Assembly: GCF_039729195.1 (NCBI RefSeq)
Contig: NZ_CP155796.1
Location: 3,224,001-3,288,000 of the forward strand
DNA: 64,000 nt
Source of the DNA: Mycobacterium sp. DL
GTDB lineage: Bacteria > Actinomycetota > Actinomycetes > Mycobacteriales > Mycobacteriaceae
Reading direction: 5' to 3'
Below, one piece after another: positions 48,116-55,573 of the stretch. The stretch's first letter is position 1. Each line of letters opens with the position of its first letter. A program made the translations under genes and the position numbers. The notes beneath the pieces are model-generated. The model ran no database searches. It saw only the letters and a list, made by a program, of their open reading frames with translations, and had not been told where the DNA came from.

Positions 48116-48775
48116 TCAGACTGTGGCGTCGATGGCGCTGACAGTGATTTCGAAGGGGCCCTGCTGTTGGTCGAGGATGTAGATCGAAACCTGGTTGATG
48201 CGTGAGGGGTCCAGGGTCTGCGGAGCGTCAGGTGCGGGATCGAGGCGCATACCTACAGGCTGGAAGCCCTCGATGGGTAGATCGTAGATCCGCTGGACGG
48301 CAGCCTGAGTGGGGAAACGCTGGATGTAGGACCATGGCTGCCCCTCAGACCCCACCTTCAACACGTAGGTCTTGCCGTCGCCCAGAGCGTGCACGCGGAG
48401 CGACTTCGCGCCTGTCGCTCTCCGCCCGAGATCGGGGTTCTGCGGACCGCGGGCCGAGGCGAACCCTCCGTTGTTCTCCAGCGAGATGTCACCCGCGAAC
48501 ACGAGGCCACCGTCACCGAGCGTGACGTTCGAGGTGGACAGACCGCCCATGACGGGGTCATTGACCGTGCTCCAGGTGGCCACCTCGCCGGCGACGTCGA
48601 GGTCGACGAGAACGACTGCCGGCGAGCGAGGAGTCACCGGAGTGTTCGTCGTCTCGTCTGCGTTGGCGGATCGCCCCGCGCTGCCGCACGACACAACCAG
48701 GAGCGCCGAGCATGCCAGCAGGATGCCGAATCGCCTGCGCCGGTAAATGTATCGGCGTCGTGCTTGTCCTGCCAT
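48116..48775 (-). CDS. CIA30-domain lipoprotein
   Basis: The 219-residue product has a lipoprotein signal with lipobox VVSC and a CIA30 (complex-I intermediate-associated protein 30) beta-sandwich: TWSTVNDPVMGGLSTSNV, FAGDISLENNGGFAS, KTYVLKVGSEGQPWSYI. Bacterial CIA30 proteins are not well characterised. Its ATG overlaps the stop of the DUF4174 gene (TGATG), so the two are coupled; both are exported. Confidence 0.85.
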   Translation of the reverse strand: MAGQARRRYIYRRRRFGILLACSALLVVSCGSAGRSANADETTNTPVTPRSPAVVLVDLDVAGEVATWSTVNDPVMGGLSTSNVTLGDGGLVFAGDISLENNGGFASARGPQNPDLGRRATGAKSLRVHALGDGKTYVLKVGSEGQPWSYIQRFPTQAAVQRIYDLPIEGFQPVGMRLDPAPDAPQTLDPSRINQVSIYILDQQQGPFEITVSAIDATV

Positions 48776-49245
48776 CAACAGCCGCTCGGATTGGTACTCA
48801 TCTCGCCGCTTCGCATCGGCATGCCGTCGACCACCGCATAAATCGTTCGAAGATCCGGCACTTCGTTGACACGCAGTTTCTCGCCACCGTCTTTTCCGAT
48901 CAACAGCACGCTGAAAGCGTTTTCACTGATCGCATACTGGTTCGCCAACCGTTGTGACTCGTCGGCGTTGATGACCTGGCCGTCGAGTGTGCTCGTGCCC
49001 TCCGTCACCACGAGGCCGATCACCATGTCGCGATCGACGAACTCGCATCGGCTGGCCTCGATTCGGCTCAGCGTTTCGACAAGCCTTGGATCGCGGTCCG
49101 CAGGCGCGAATACGAGTAAGGGACGATGTTCCCAGAGGTGGTCACTGAGTTCGGCAGCCACGGCGGTAGCCGACCCGAACGCAGCGCTCGCCAACAGAAC
49201 AATCAGCATGAGCACCGATCGGTAAGCCCTGCGCGTCGTTGGCAT
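48775..49245 (-). CDS. Secreted DUF4174 protein
   Basis: The 156-residue product has a signal peptide (about 1-31) and the DUF4174 pattern: HLWEHRPLLVFAPADRDPRL, FVDRDMVIGLVV, FSVLLIGKDGGEKLRV and the ending DGMPMRSGEM. The fold is thioredoxin-like without a CxxC. It precedes the CIA30 lipoprotein with coupled translation. Confidence 0.87.
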   Translation of the reverse strand: MPTTRRAYRSVLMLIVLLASAAFGSATAVAAELSDHLWEHRPLLVFAPADRDPRLVETLSRIEASRCEFVDRDMVIGLVVTEGTSTLDGQVINADESQRLANQYAISENAFSVLLIGKDGGEKLRVNEVPDLRTIYAVVDGMPMRSGEMSTNPSGC

Positions 49246-49351
49246 CGTAATTCTCTACTCTACCGACTTGTGCCGCCAGCTTCCGACCCGAAGTTGAGAT
49301 CGGCGGCATGAGCACCCGCGTCCTTGCTCCCGTCCACCGGCTTGATCGTGG

Positions 49352-50161
49352 TCACCCGTTGTCTCGCCACGTGAGCACCTGCTTGAGCGACGTGACGTCG
49401 TAACCGTTGTCGGCGGTGAGTTCGGTCTGGAACAACGTCACTCCGACCTCGCGGAAGGCGTCGGCGCTGTCGGCATTCTCCCAGAGCGTCGAGCGTTCGA
49501 TATCGGAGCCGTTGCGGCCGAACGTTTCTGCCAGCTCATCGACGAGGTCGCTGGACCTGCGGAAGGCGTCTAGATCTTGAAACGCGTGCCAGATGTCGGC
49601 GTGCCGGGCAACGGCGGGAAGAGAGCGCTTGGGCCCCGTGCCTCCGATGAGGATCGGTAGCTTGCGCACGGGCGGCGGAATCAGTGCTGCGAGCCGGTTC
49701 TCGATGCGAATCAGGCTTTCGTCGAACAGATCGAAGCGGGAACCGAAGGTACCGAAGTCGTAACCGTAAGTGGTGTAGTCTTTTTCGTACCAACCCGCAC
49801 CGAGTCCGAGGATGAGCCGGCCGCCGCTGATGTGGTCGACGGTGCGCGCCATGTCGGCGAGCAGGTCCGGATTGCGGTAGCCGACTCCGGTGACGAGGAG
49901 CCCGATCTCGGCGTGTGAGGTGATCTCGCCCCAGGACGCGAGCGCGGTCCACCCCTCGAAGTTGGCGACGTCGGGCTGGTCGTCGAACATCACGGGCTTG
50001 CCGTCGACAATGCCCTCCATCGCCGGGCGGTGGAAGTGGTCGTAGCCGAAGATCACGTCGACGCCGAGATCGTCGGCGGCCAGTACGGCATCGCGCCACG
50101 TGCGGTAATCGGGCGCGCCGCCGGGCTGGATCTGTACGGCGACGCGGATGGGACGGGTCAT
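49352..50161 (-). CDS. LLM-class F420-dependent oxidoreductase
   Basis: The 269-residue luciferase-like protein has VAVQIQPGGAPDYRTWRDA, DVIFGYDHFHRPAMEG, IGLLVTGVGYRNPDLLA, DHISGGRLILGLGAGWYEKDY and PILIGGTGPKRSLPAVA, typical of mycobacterial F420-dependent family members. ATG 50161 has AGGAG 6 nt upstream. It lies 93 nt behind the GMC oxidoreductase on the same strand. Confidence 0.9.
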   Translation of the reverse strand: MTRPIRVAVQIQPGGAPDYRTWRDAVLAADDLGVDVIFGYDHFHRPAMEGIVDGKPVMFDDQPDVANFEGWTALASWGEITSHAEIGLLVTGVGYRNPDLLADMARTVDHISGGRLILGLGAGWYEKDYTTYGYDFGTFGSRFDLFDESLIRIENRLAALIPPPVRKLPILIGGTGPKRSLPAVARHADIWHAFQDLDAFRRSSDLVDELAETFGRNGSDIERSTLWENADSADAFREVGVTLFQTELTADNGYDVTSLKQVLTWRDNG

Positions 50162-50254
50162 GGAAGCTCCTGAGTCGGGGGGAGAGGCGACTCTTGAGCC
50201 AAGTTCACCGGTACGGGGTTTATTCCGGATCGGCACGTCTCGGCATCGACCGGG

Positions 50255-51940
50255 TCATCCCAGGATCGCCCGAGCTGCGCGCTCGGCGATCAGCATCACC
50301 GGCGCGTTGGTGTTCCCGGACGTGATGGTGGGCATCGCCGATGCGTCAACCACTCGAAGGCCGGCGACCCGGTACACGCGACAGTCCGTGTCGAGCACCG
50401 TAGTGGCCGAGCGTGGCACACCGCGCGGGTCAAAGGCTCCCATCGTGCAGGTGCCCACCGGATGGAAGATCGTGGTACCGAGTTCACTGGCCGCCCGCTG
50501 GAGATCTTCGTCGCTCACCAATTGCGTTCCGGGAAACAACTCTTCGGGGCAGTAGCGGGCCAGGGATGGCGCTGCCATGATCTGCCGGGTCATCCTCAAG
50601 CCCCGCACGGCGGTGTCGCGATCGGCGTCAGTGGACAGGTAGTTGCAGGAGATCGTCGGGTAGGTCAGCGGATCTGCACCTGCTATGCGCACGTGGCCAC
50701 GCGAGCTGGGTCGGAGATTGCACACCGAGGGTGTGATCGCTCCGAAAGAATGCAGAGGTTGGCCGAACTTGGCCAGCGACAAGGGCTGCACATGCCACTC
50801 GAGATCGGGACTGGCCAGTGCGGGTTCGCTTTTGGCGAAAGCGCCCAGCGTGGAGGGCGGCATGGTCATGGGTCCTGATCGCATCAGCAGGTATTGAAGT
50901 CCCATGCCTGCACGGGTGATCCAATTGCGGTACAGGGTGTTGACGGTACGGGCGCCCCGCACCTGGTAGACCGTTCGCAGCTGCAAGTGGTCCTGGAGGT
51001 TCTCACCCACTCCGGGCAGATCGACGGCCACCGGCACGTGCTGCTGGGTGAGTAGCCCGGCCGGGCCCAGACCCGAAACCTGCATGAGCTGCGGCGACCC
51101 GATCGCTCCGGCGCTCAGGATCACCTCCCGCCGGGCCCGGACGTCGATGGTGCGACCGTCCTTGAGCAGCCGCACACCGGTAGCGCGGTGCGCAGCTGTG
51201 GTCCAGGCACCGCGACGCTGGTCGTCGCGGACCTGGTCGTCCATCAGCAGCTGCAGGGCCTGGGTGTCGGTATAGACGGTGAGATTGGGTCGGTGGGCGA
51301 CGGGATGCAGGAACGCATCGGCCATTGACCAGCGACGGCCGCGCCGTTGGTTGACGTGAAAATACGCACTTCCGGCGTTGTCTCCGCGGTTGAACTCGTC
51401 GATCGGGGCTATGCCCACCTCGGCAGCGGCGGCCTGCCAGGCATCCAAGATCTTCCAGCGCACCCGCGGCCGTTCGACGGCGATCTCACCACCGGCACCG
51501 TGCCACTCGTCGGCACCGCCGAAGTAGTCTTCCAGTTCTTTGTAGATCGCCAGGGTCTCGCCGGCACCGTCCGCGCCACCCCAGAGCCAGCGATCGTCAC
51601 CGGTGGCCTGCGCCCACAGGTCGTAGTCGCTGGCTTGGCCACGCATATGGATCATGGCGTTGATCGACGAGGAACCGCCGATCACTCGGCCCCGCGCGTA
51701 ATGAATGCTGCGGTCGGCCAGACCTGGGTCGGGCTCGGTGGTGAAGCACCAGTCGGTGCGGGGGCTGGCAATGGTGTACAGGTAGCCCACCGGGATCTTG
51801 ATCCAGAACCAGTTGTCGTTGCCGCCGGCCTCAACCAAGAGCACACGGTGAGCAGGGTCGGCGCTCAGCCGGTTGGCGAGCAGGCAACCCGCACTGCCCG
51901 CTCCCACGATGATGAAGTCGAAGTCGACGACGGGGTTCAT
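50255..51940 (-). CDS. GMC-family choline/alcohol dehydrogenase
   Basis: The 561-residue flavoprotein starts with the FAD motif FIIVGAGSAGCLLANRLS, then GRVIGGSSSINAMIHMRG, EVILSAGAIGSPQLMQVSG and the C-terminal active site FHPVGTCTMG with His and VVDASAMPTITSGNTNAP with Asn. It oxidises an alcohol with FAD; the substrate is unknown. ATG 51940 is chosen because it directly precedes the first strand; the longer frame enters the mazE promoter. Confidence 0.92.
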   Translation of the reverse strand: MNPVVDFDFIIVGAGSAGCLLANRLSADPAHRVLLVEAGGNDNWFWIKIPVGYLYTIASPRTDWCFTTEPDPGLADRSIHYARGRVIGGSSSINAMIHMRGQASDYDLWAQATGDDRWLWGGADGAGETLAIYKELEDYFGGADEWHGAGGEIAVERPRVRWKILDAWQAAAAEVGIAPIDEFNRGDNAGSAYFHVNQRRGRRWSMADAFLHPVAHRPNLTVYTDTQALQLLMDDQVRDDQRRGAWTTAAHRATGVRLLKDGRTIDVRARREVILSAGAIGSPQLMQVSGLGPAGLLTQQHVPVAVDLPGVGENLQDHLQLRTVYQVRGARTVNTLYRNWITRAGMGLQYLLMRSGPMTMPPSTLGAFAKSEPALASPDLEWHVQPLSLAKFGQPLHSFGAITPSVCNLRPSSRGHVRIAGADPLTYPTISCNYLSTDADRDTAVRGLRMTRQIMAAPSLARYCPEELFPGTQLVSDEDLQRAASELGTTIFHPVGTCTMGAFDPRGVPRSATTVLDTDCRVYRVAGLRVVDASAMPTITSGNTNAPVMLIAERAARAILG

Positions 51941-52055
51941 TTCCGGCACCGGGGGAGAGTAAAGCTTCGGAGCAACCAATGGTCGCGAAAAAGGACGCAT
52001 GATCGTCCCGATCTATGCCGATCTGTGCACGAACGGCTTTCGCTGGTAGCATTTC

Positions 52056-52081
52056 GCATCCCATATCGGTACCATCGCGCC
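52056..52081 (+). promoter_or_regulatory. mazE-1 promoter, probably leaderless
   Basis: TACCAT (52070-52075) stands 6 nt before the mazE-1 ATG, so transcription would begin at or next to the start codon. No clear -35 is seen. No Shine-Dalgarno sequence precedes the ATG. Confidence 0.45.
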
Positions 52082-52318
52082 ATGAGCAAACAGATCGCCG
52101 TACGGCTTCCGGACGAGGTCGTCGATTTCATCGACAGGCAAGTAGACCAGCGGCACGTCGAGAGCCGCGCATCATTTGTACTCCAAGCGCTCCAACGTGA
52201 GCGACGCCGGCTGATCGCTGCGCGCGACGCGGCTATTCTGGCCGAGCAGACCACCGACGACGATGACTTCGATGCGCTCGCTGCACATACGTCTACCCTC
52301 GAATTGGATATCGATTGA
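52082..52318 (+). CDS. MazE-like ribbon-helix-helix antitoxin (module 1)
   Basis: The 78-residue product has a ribbon-helix-helix N-terminus (KQIAVRLPDEVVDFIDRQV, ESRASFVLQALQRERRR) and an acidic C-terminus (TTDDDDFDALAAHTSTLELDID), the usual toxin-neutralising layout. Its stop overlaps the TTG start of the toxin gene by TTGA. It would repress the operon and bind MazF-1. Confidence 0.88.
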   Translation: MSKQIAVRLPDEVVDFIDRQVDQRHVESRASFVLQALQRERRRLIAARDAAILAEQTTDDDDFDALAAHTSTLELDID

Positions 52319-52614
52319 GACCAATTCATGTGGCCCAACTCGACAAGGCTCGGCCCGTTCTGATCCTGACCCGGGAACTCGTGCGGCCTCACCTGACCAG
52401 AGTCACGGTCGCACCAATCACCGGAACAGTTCGCGGCCTGTCGACCGAGGTTCCAGTGGGTGTGCGAAACGGGCTCGAGAAAGATTCCGCCGTCAGCATC
52501 GACAACATTGTCACGATCCCGGTCGCGGCGCTGGGGCGCCAGATCGGGTTCTTTCTTCCTGATCAAGAGGAATCACTGACAACGGCGATTCAGCACGCCT
52601 TCGATCTCGACTGA
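52315..52614 (+). CDS. MazF-like endoribonuclease toxin (module 1)
   Basis: The 99-residue product has a MazF/PemK fold: VAQLDKARPVLILTRELV, VTVAPITGTVRGLSTEVPVG and SIDNIVTIPVAALGRQIG. It lacks the first conserved strand with RGEI seen in other MazF proteins because it begins at the TTG inside the TTGA overlap, but is otherwise complete. MazF toxins cut mRNA or tRNA. Confidence 0.87.
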   Translation: MRPIHVAQLDKARPVLILTRELVRPHLTRVTVAPITGTVRGLSTEVPVGVRNGLEKDSAVSIDNIVTIPVAALGRQIGFFLPDQEESLTTAIQHAFDLD

Positions 52615-52836
52615 CAGGCAGGGACGTTTTCTGTGCAGGGATGCGACGCCGCCCGCAAGGATCAGTGACCTTCCAGCAGAGAACGCGACTGCGGCGGCGA
52701 AGAGGTGGTCCGCTTCGAAAGCTCTTGGGAAAGTGGTGAAATACGGCGTGTTCTCGGCCGCGATGGACCTCGACGGAGTCGGCGTCCCGTTCGTCGAGGC
52801 CGTCATAGTCCTCGCCGCCCAGGGCAGCGAAGCGGA

Positions 52837-53073
52837 CTAAAGTTGCCCCAGGGGTCGGCAGACATTGGACAAGGCGTTCCAGTACTGACCGGGCGCGCAG
52901 CTCTCCGCCGGACGCGGCGTCTGGCAGGTGTTGGTGATCGGATCCCAGAATTGTCCGTTGACGCAATTTGGGGGCTGAGCCGAACCCATCCCAGCGCCGA
53001 ACAGTGACCCGGCAGCAATTGGAGCGGCCGCAAGAATGGCGATGGCCGAACGGCGCAATCGGTGATTTGACAT
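52837..53073 (-). CDS. Small secreted protein with two Cys repeats
   Basis: The 78-residue product has a basic N-terminus, a signal peptide (about 1-32, GSAQ) and two related units, CVNGQFWDPITNTC and CAPGQYWNALSNVC, each with two cysteines. It resembles small chitin-binding-like or cysteine-knot domains but the function is unknown. It is the only minus-strand gene inside the TA array. The 222 nt before it (52615-52836) hold no gene I can support. Confidence 0.7.
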   Translation of the reverse strand: MSNHRLRRSAIAILAAAPIAAGSLFGAGMGSAQPPNCVNGQFWDPITNTCQTPRPAESCAPGQYWNALSNVCRPLGQL

Positions 53074-53212
53074 AGGCGTATTTTGCCCGACCAAGTGCTT
53101 TGCCACACCCTTTCGGTAGGACACCATTCCCGCCGGCACAGGTGCTGAGACATCGGCAGACAGGGAACCGAGTACCGAGTGCGTGCATGCAGCATTTTGT
53201 GAGGAGTGACCG

Positions 53213-53458
53213 ATGGCGACCTTGACGATTCGCGATTTTGACGACGACCTCAAAGCGGCACTTCGTGTTCGCGCAGCAGAGCACGGCCGGTCGATGGAAT
53301 CGGAGGTGCGCGAGATCTTGCGCACTGCATTGGAACGCCCTACGGGTGGTCCGGGGATGGCGACGCGGATTCGGCAGCGCTTGTCGGGAACCGGGGGTGT
53401 AGAGCTTGACCTGCCCAGCCGGACCGAACGTCCATGTGCTGCGGTCCTTGACGAATGA
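53213..53458 (+). CDS. FitA/VapB-like antitoxin (module 2)
   Basis: The 81-residue product has a FitA-type ribbon-helix-helix: TLTIRDFDDDLKAALRVRAAEHGRSMESEVREILRTAL. The C-terminus (GVELDLPSRTERP) would cover the toxin active site. GAGGAG precedes the ATG at 53213, unlike the MazE-like genes of the array. Its stop overlaps the start of the broken toxin gene. Confidence 0.88.
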   Translation: MATLTIRDFDDDLKAALRVRAAEHGRSMESEVREILRTALERPTGGPGMATRIRQRLSGTGGVELDLPSRTERPCAAVLDE

Positions 53459-53762
53459 TCGTCTTGGATACCAACGTCGTCTCGGAGTTGATGCGCCCAG
53501 CACCGGAACCTGGTGTCACTAGTTGGATCGACAGTTTCGATGTGTTTGACATACTGCCGACTGCGGTGACGGCGGCCGAATTGACGTGCAGCGTCGCCCG
53601 ATTACCGAACGGGCGTCGCAGACGTGAGCTGGTGCAAAGGTCGAAGGACTGCTGGCGGAGGATTTCCGGGACAGGATCTTGCCTTTCGATGCGCTGGCTG
53701 CAAAAGCCGCTGCTGGGGGCCGCGGCAGCGATATGAAAACAGCGCTCACGTGGAACCGGTGA
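53455..53762 (+). pseudogene. VapC/FitB-like PIN toxin, frameshifted and truncated
   Basis: The frame starts IVLDTNVVSELMRPAPEPGV with the first PIN Asp at residue 5 and continues to NGRRRREL with the conserved Glu in TAAELTCS. Near 53637-53642 the sequence shifts frame: VEGLLAEDFRDRILPFDA follows in a different frame, to a stop at 53762. The rest of the PIN domain with its last acidic residues is absent. The toxin is therefore inactive, leaving its antitoxin as an orphan. Confidence 0.8.
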
Positions 53763-53765
53763 TCG

Positions 53766-53792
53766 TCTTACAAAACGTCCTACACTGTTGCT
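53766..53792 (+). promoter_or_regulatory. mazE-2 promoter with direct repeats, leaderless
   Basis: TACACT (53781-53786) is 6 nt before the ATG at 53793. CGTC-TTACA and CGTC-CTACA form a direct repeat 12 nt apart. The arrangement matches the promoter of module 4 at 54585-54611. Confidence 0.6.
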
Positions 53793-54026
53793 ATGGCTGA
53801 CACGATTACCTTCCGGCCCGACGAAGACACAACGAAGGCGCTGGAGGTCTTGACCAAAGACGGTACGGCTGTGTCGGCAGCCGTTCGGTCTGCCCTTATC
53901 GATGCCGCACGACGGAAGGCTGGCGCGGCGATTCGCGCCGAGGCGGAAAGGCTCGCCGGAGACGCGTCCGATCGCGCTGAGGCCATGCAGGTGCTGCGCG
54001 ATATGGAGACGCTGCGTGCGTGGTGA
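53793..54026 (+). CDS. MazE-like antitoxin (module 3)
   Basis: The 77-residue product has DTITFRPDEDTTKALEVL, SAAVRSALIDAARRKAGAA and an Arg/Glu helix, ending in METLRAW. This is the layout of small mycobacterial MazE antitoxins. It overlaps its toxin gene by 11 nt. The promoter is predicted to be leaderless. Confidence 0.85.
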   Translation: MADTITFRPDEDTTKALEVLTKDGTAVSAAVRSALIDAARRKAGAAIRAEAERLAGDASDRAEAMQVLRDMETLRAW

Positions 54027-54327
54027 GGTCTTTCGGTTGCATGCCGCGAGGGGGAGTCGCGGTCACGAGCAGTCCGGTTCCCGATACGCCGTAGTCGTCC
54101 AGTCGGATCAACTGCCGCTGTCGACCTGGCTGGTTGCGCCGACATCCACGTCGGCTCGTGCTGCCAGCTTCCGACCCGAGGTCGAAGTTTGCGGCGTGAA
54201 GACCCGAGTGCTTGCTGAGCAGACTGCAGCGATAGATCCAGGCCGGCTAGGCGGTAGCGTCGGGTTCCTCAGCTTCGACGACTTGCGCCGCGTTGATGCG
54301 GCCCTGCGTGTCGTTCTCGAGCTCTGA
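54016..54327 (+). CDS. MazF-like toxin (module 3)
   Basis: The 103-residue protein has the MazF fold: RGEVFRLHAARGSRGHEQSG, SRYAVVVQSDQLPLSTWLVAP, VKTRVLAEQTAAIDPGRLGG and SFDDLRRVDAALRVVLEL. The start is GTG 54016, inside the antitoxin gene. Repeat copy R1 begins 32 nt after its stop. Confidence 0.88.
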   Translation: MRGEVFRLHAARGSRGHEQSGSRYAVVVQSDQLPLSTWLVAPTSTSARAASFRPEVEVCGVKTRVLAEQTAAIDPGRLGGSVGFLSFDDLRRVDAALRVVLEL

Positions 54328-54359
54328 GCGCTGCGTGAAACACCACACATCATCAGGAC

Positions 54360-54432
54360 GAAAGCAATTGGTAGAAAACGTGATACGGCGCGGGTTTACT
54401 GATAATCCGCCATATTCGATCCCGCCGTATTC
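54360..54432 (+). repeat. Palindromic repeat R1 after MazF (module 3)
   Basis: The copy has a 5' part with CAATTGG, the arm ATACGGCG (54383-54390), a core with TTTACTGATAA, then CCGCCATATTCGAT and CGCCGTATTC (54422-54432). The outer arms ATACGGCG/CGCCGTAT pair perfectly. It aligns with R2 and R3 over about 70 nt with one single-base gap. Confidence 0.85.
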
Positions 54433-54584
54433 CTTTCCGGGGCGGGGCCGGCTGATCGCCACCGGCACTTAGATGTAGACCCTGGGAGCCGTCCCGCTCA
54501 ACGCATGACACAAGGACCCGCCGACGCTCGAAGTTTGTACCGGCGTTGGTTTGCTGAATACTTCGGACGACACGCCGCTACCTG

Positions 54585-54611
54585 TGTCTACAATTCGTCT
54601 ACACTGGTTCC
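54585..54611 (+). promoter_or_regulatory. mazE-3 promoter with direct repeats, leaderless
   Basis: TACACT (54600-54605) is 6 nt before the ATG at 54612. GTCTACA occurs twice (54586-54592 and 54598-54604), 12 nt apart, matching the spacing in front of module 3. An antitoxin dimer pair could bind the repeats. Confidence 0.6.
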
Positions 54612-54845
54612 ATGGCAGCAGAAACCACAACCGTCCGGGTCCGCCGTCCCGATTCTGAACGGCTGCAATCTTTAGCGAAGGCTCGCCAAACCGCCGTCGT
54701 CGACGTCGTGCACGCAGCAATCGACGCCTTGGAAAGGCAGGAATTCTTGCGGGGGCTAAACGGGGATTACCAGCGCCTGCGCAACGACCCCGAACTGTGG
54801 GAGCAATACCTGGCCGAACGTCACGAGTGGGATCCACTGGCTTGA
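54612..54845 (+). CDS. MazE-like antitoxin (module 4)
   Basis: The 77-residue product has TTTVRVRRPDSERLQSLAK, VVDVVHAAIDALERQEFLRG and the acidic/aromatic tail DPELWEQYLAERHEWDPLA. The N-terminal ribbon-helix-helix is typical of MazE-type antitoxins, for example those paired with MazF9-like toxins. The stop overlaps the TTG start of the toxin by TTGA, exactly as in module 1. Confidence 0.87.
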   Translation: MAAETTTVRVRRPDSERLQSLAKARQTAVVDVVHAAIDALERQEFLRGLNGDYQRLRNDPELWEQYLAERHEWDPLA

Positions 54846-55177
54846 TCTGGCGAGGGGAGGTCTACCACGTCGATCTCGGCCAGCCATTAGGACACGAGCC
54901 AGCCTTTCACCGCCCGGCGGTGGTGGTGTCGATCGACATTCTCAACAACGGACCGGGCGACCTGGTGGTCGTCGTGCCGATCACGACCGTTGGGTACGGC
55001 CTGCGAAGCCACGTCGAACTTGAGCCAGCGAAAAGCGGTCTGGACCATATTTCCTACGCTCGCTGCGACCAACTGCGAGTGGTCTCCACCGAACGACTGT
55101 CATCCCACCAGGGAATCATTGGTCCAGAACAGATGCAAGCCATTGACCAAGCGCTGCGCTTCGTCCTAGATCTGTGA
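54842..55177 (+). CDS. MazF-like toxin (module 4)
   Basis: The 111-residue product is a canonical MazF: IWRGEVYHVDLGQPLGHEP, HRPAVVVSIDILN, LVVVVPITTVGYGLRSHVEL, DHISYARCDQLRVVSTERL and QALRFVLDL. The start is TTG 54842. Repeat copy R2 begins 32 nt downstream of its stop, the same distance as R1 behind module 3. Confidence 0.92.
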   Translation: MIWRGEVYHVDLGQPLGHEPAFHRPAVVVSIDILNNGPGDLVVVVPITTVGYGLRSHVELEPAKSGLDHISYARCDQLRVVSTERLSSHQGIIGPEQMQAIDQALRFVLDL

Positions 55178-55209
55178 AGGTCCAGCTCCCGGCGTCGCCG
55201 TCGTCGGAT

Positions 55210-55283
55210 GAAAACAATTGGGATGCAAGGCGATACGGTGTACTTTGCTGGTAAAGCTGCATATTCGATTCCTGCATATTCGA
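55210..55283 (+). repeat. Palindromic repeat R2 after MazF (module 4)
   Basis: The copy has GAAAACAATTGGG, the arm ATACGGTG (55233-55240), a core ACTTTGCTGGTAA (55242-55254), then two direct copies of TGCATATTCGAT. It aligns with R3 without gaps over the whole length. The outer arms pair less well than in R1. Confidence 0.85.
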
Positions 55284-55319
55284 TCTCGGTCTACGAGCCC
55301 CGGCGCGAACCCGAACTTT

Positions 55320-55349
55320 GTATATACTTATCCTTAATTTGGTATATAC
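55320..55349 (+). promoter_or_regulatory. vapBC operator: two GTATATAC palindromes
   Basis: The 8-nt palindrome GTATATAC occurs at 55320-55327 and 55342-55349, 22 nt centre to centre (two helical turns). It lies just upstream of a strong GGGAGG ribosome site and the vapB ATG. This is a likely autoregulatory operator for VapB. Confidence 0.7.
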
Positions 55350-55366
55350 GGTGGGAGGCTTATTGG

Positions 55367-55573
55367 ATGACGAAGCGACTGATCGATCTCGACGATGACC
55401 TGCTGGCCGCCGCGCAAAAGGAGCTCAAGACGTCCGGCGTATCGGACACCGTGCGCATCGCATTGCAGCAGGCAGCAGCCTCGTCTGCTCGTGCACGCCA
55501 GATCGCTTGGCTGCAAGCCGGCGGCCTAGGGGAGATGGCGGACCCCGATCAACGTGGTGACGTGTGGCGCTGA
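55367..55573 (+). CDS. vapB: VapB antitoxin (module 5)
   Basis: The 68-residue product reads KRLIDLDDDLLAAAQKEL, GVSDTVRIALQQAAAS, the pattern of VapB antitoxins with an N-terminal DNA-binding ribbon-helix-helix. GGGAGG lies 8 nt upstream of ATG 55367. It overlaps vapC by 10 nt. The open frame upstream is excluded because it crosses the palindromic operator. Confidence 0.9.
   Translation: MTKRLIDLDDDLLAAAQKELKTSGVSDTVRIALQQAAASSARARQIAWLQAGGLGEMADPDQRGDVWR

Noticed and set aside
52030..52068. Partial likeness of the region before mazE-1 (CGGCTTTCGCTGGTAGCA) to the repeat core.
   Set aside because: It lacks both right arms, and the match can be explained by promoter DNA; not counted as a copy.
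52615..52836. An open plus-strand frame ending with DGVGVPFVEAVIVLAAQG and an antisense 77-residue frame.
   Set aside because: No start codon with a ribosome site and no family pattern; both strands stay open because of GC-rich codon bias.
54538..54585. A possible further degenerate copy of the palindromic repeat (ACCGGCGTTGGTTTGCTGAATAC).
   Set aside because: Only the TTTGCTG core and short GC arms agree; the alignment is not better than expected by chance next to true copies.
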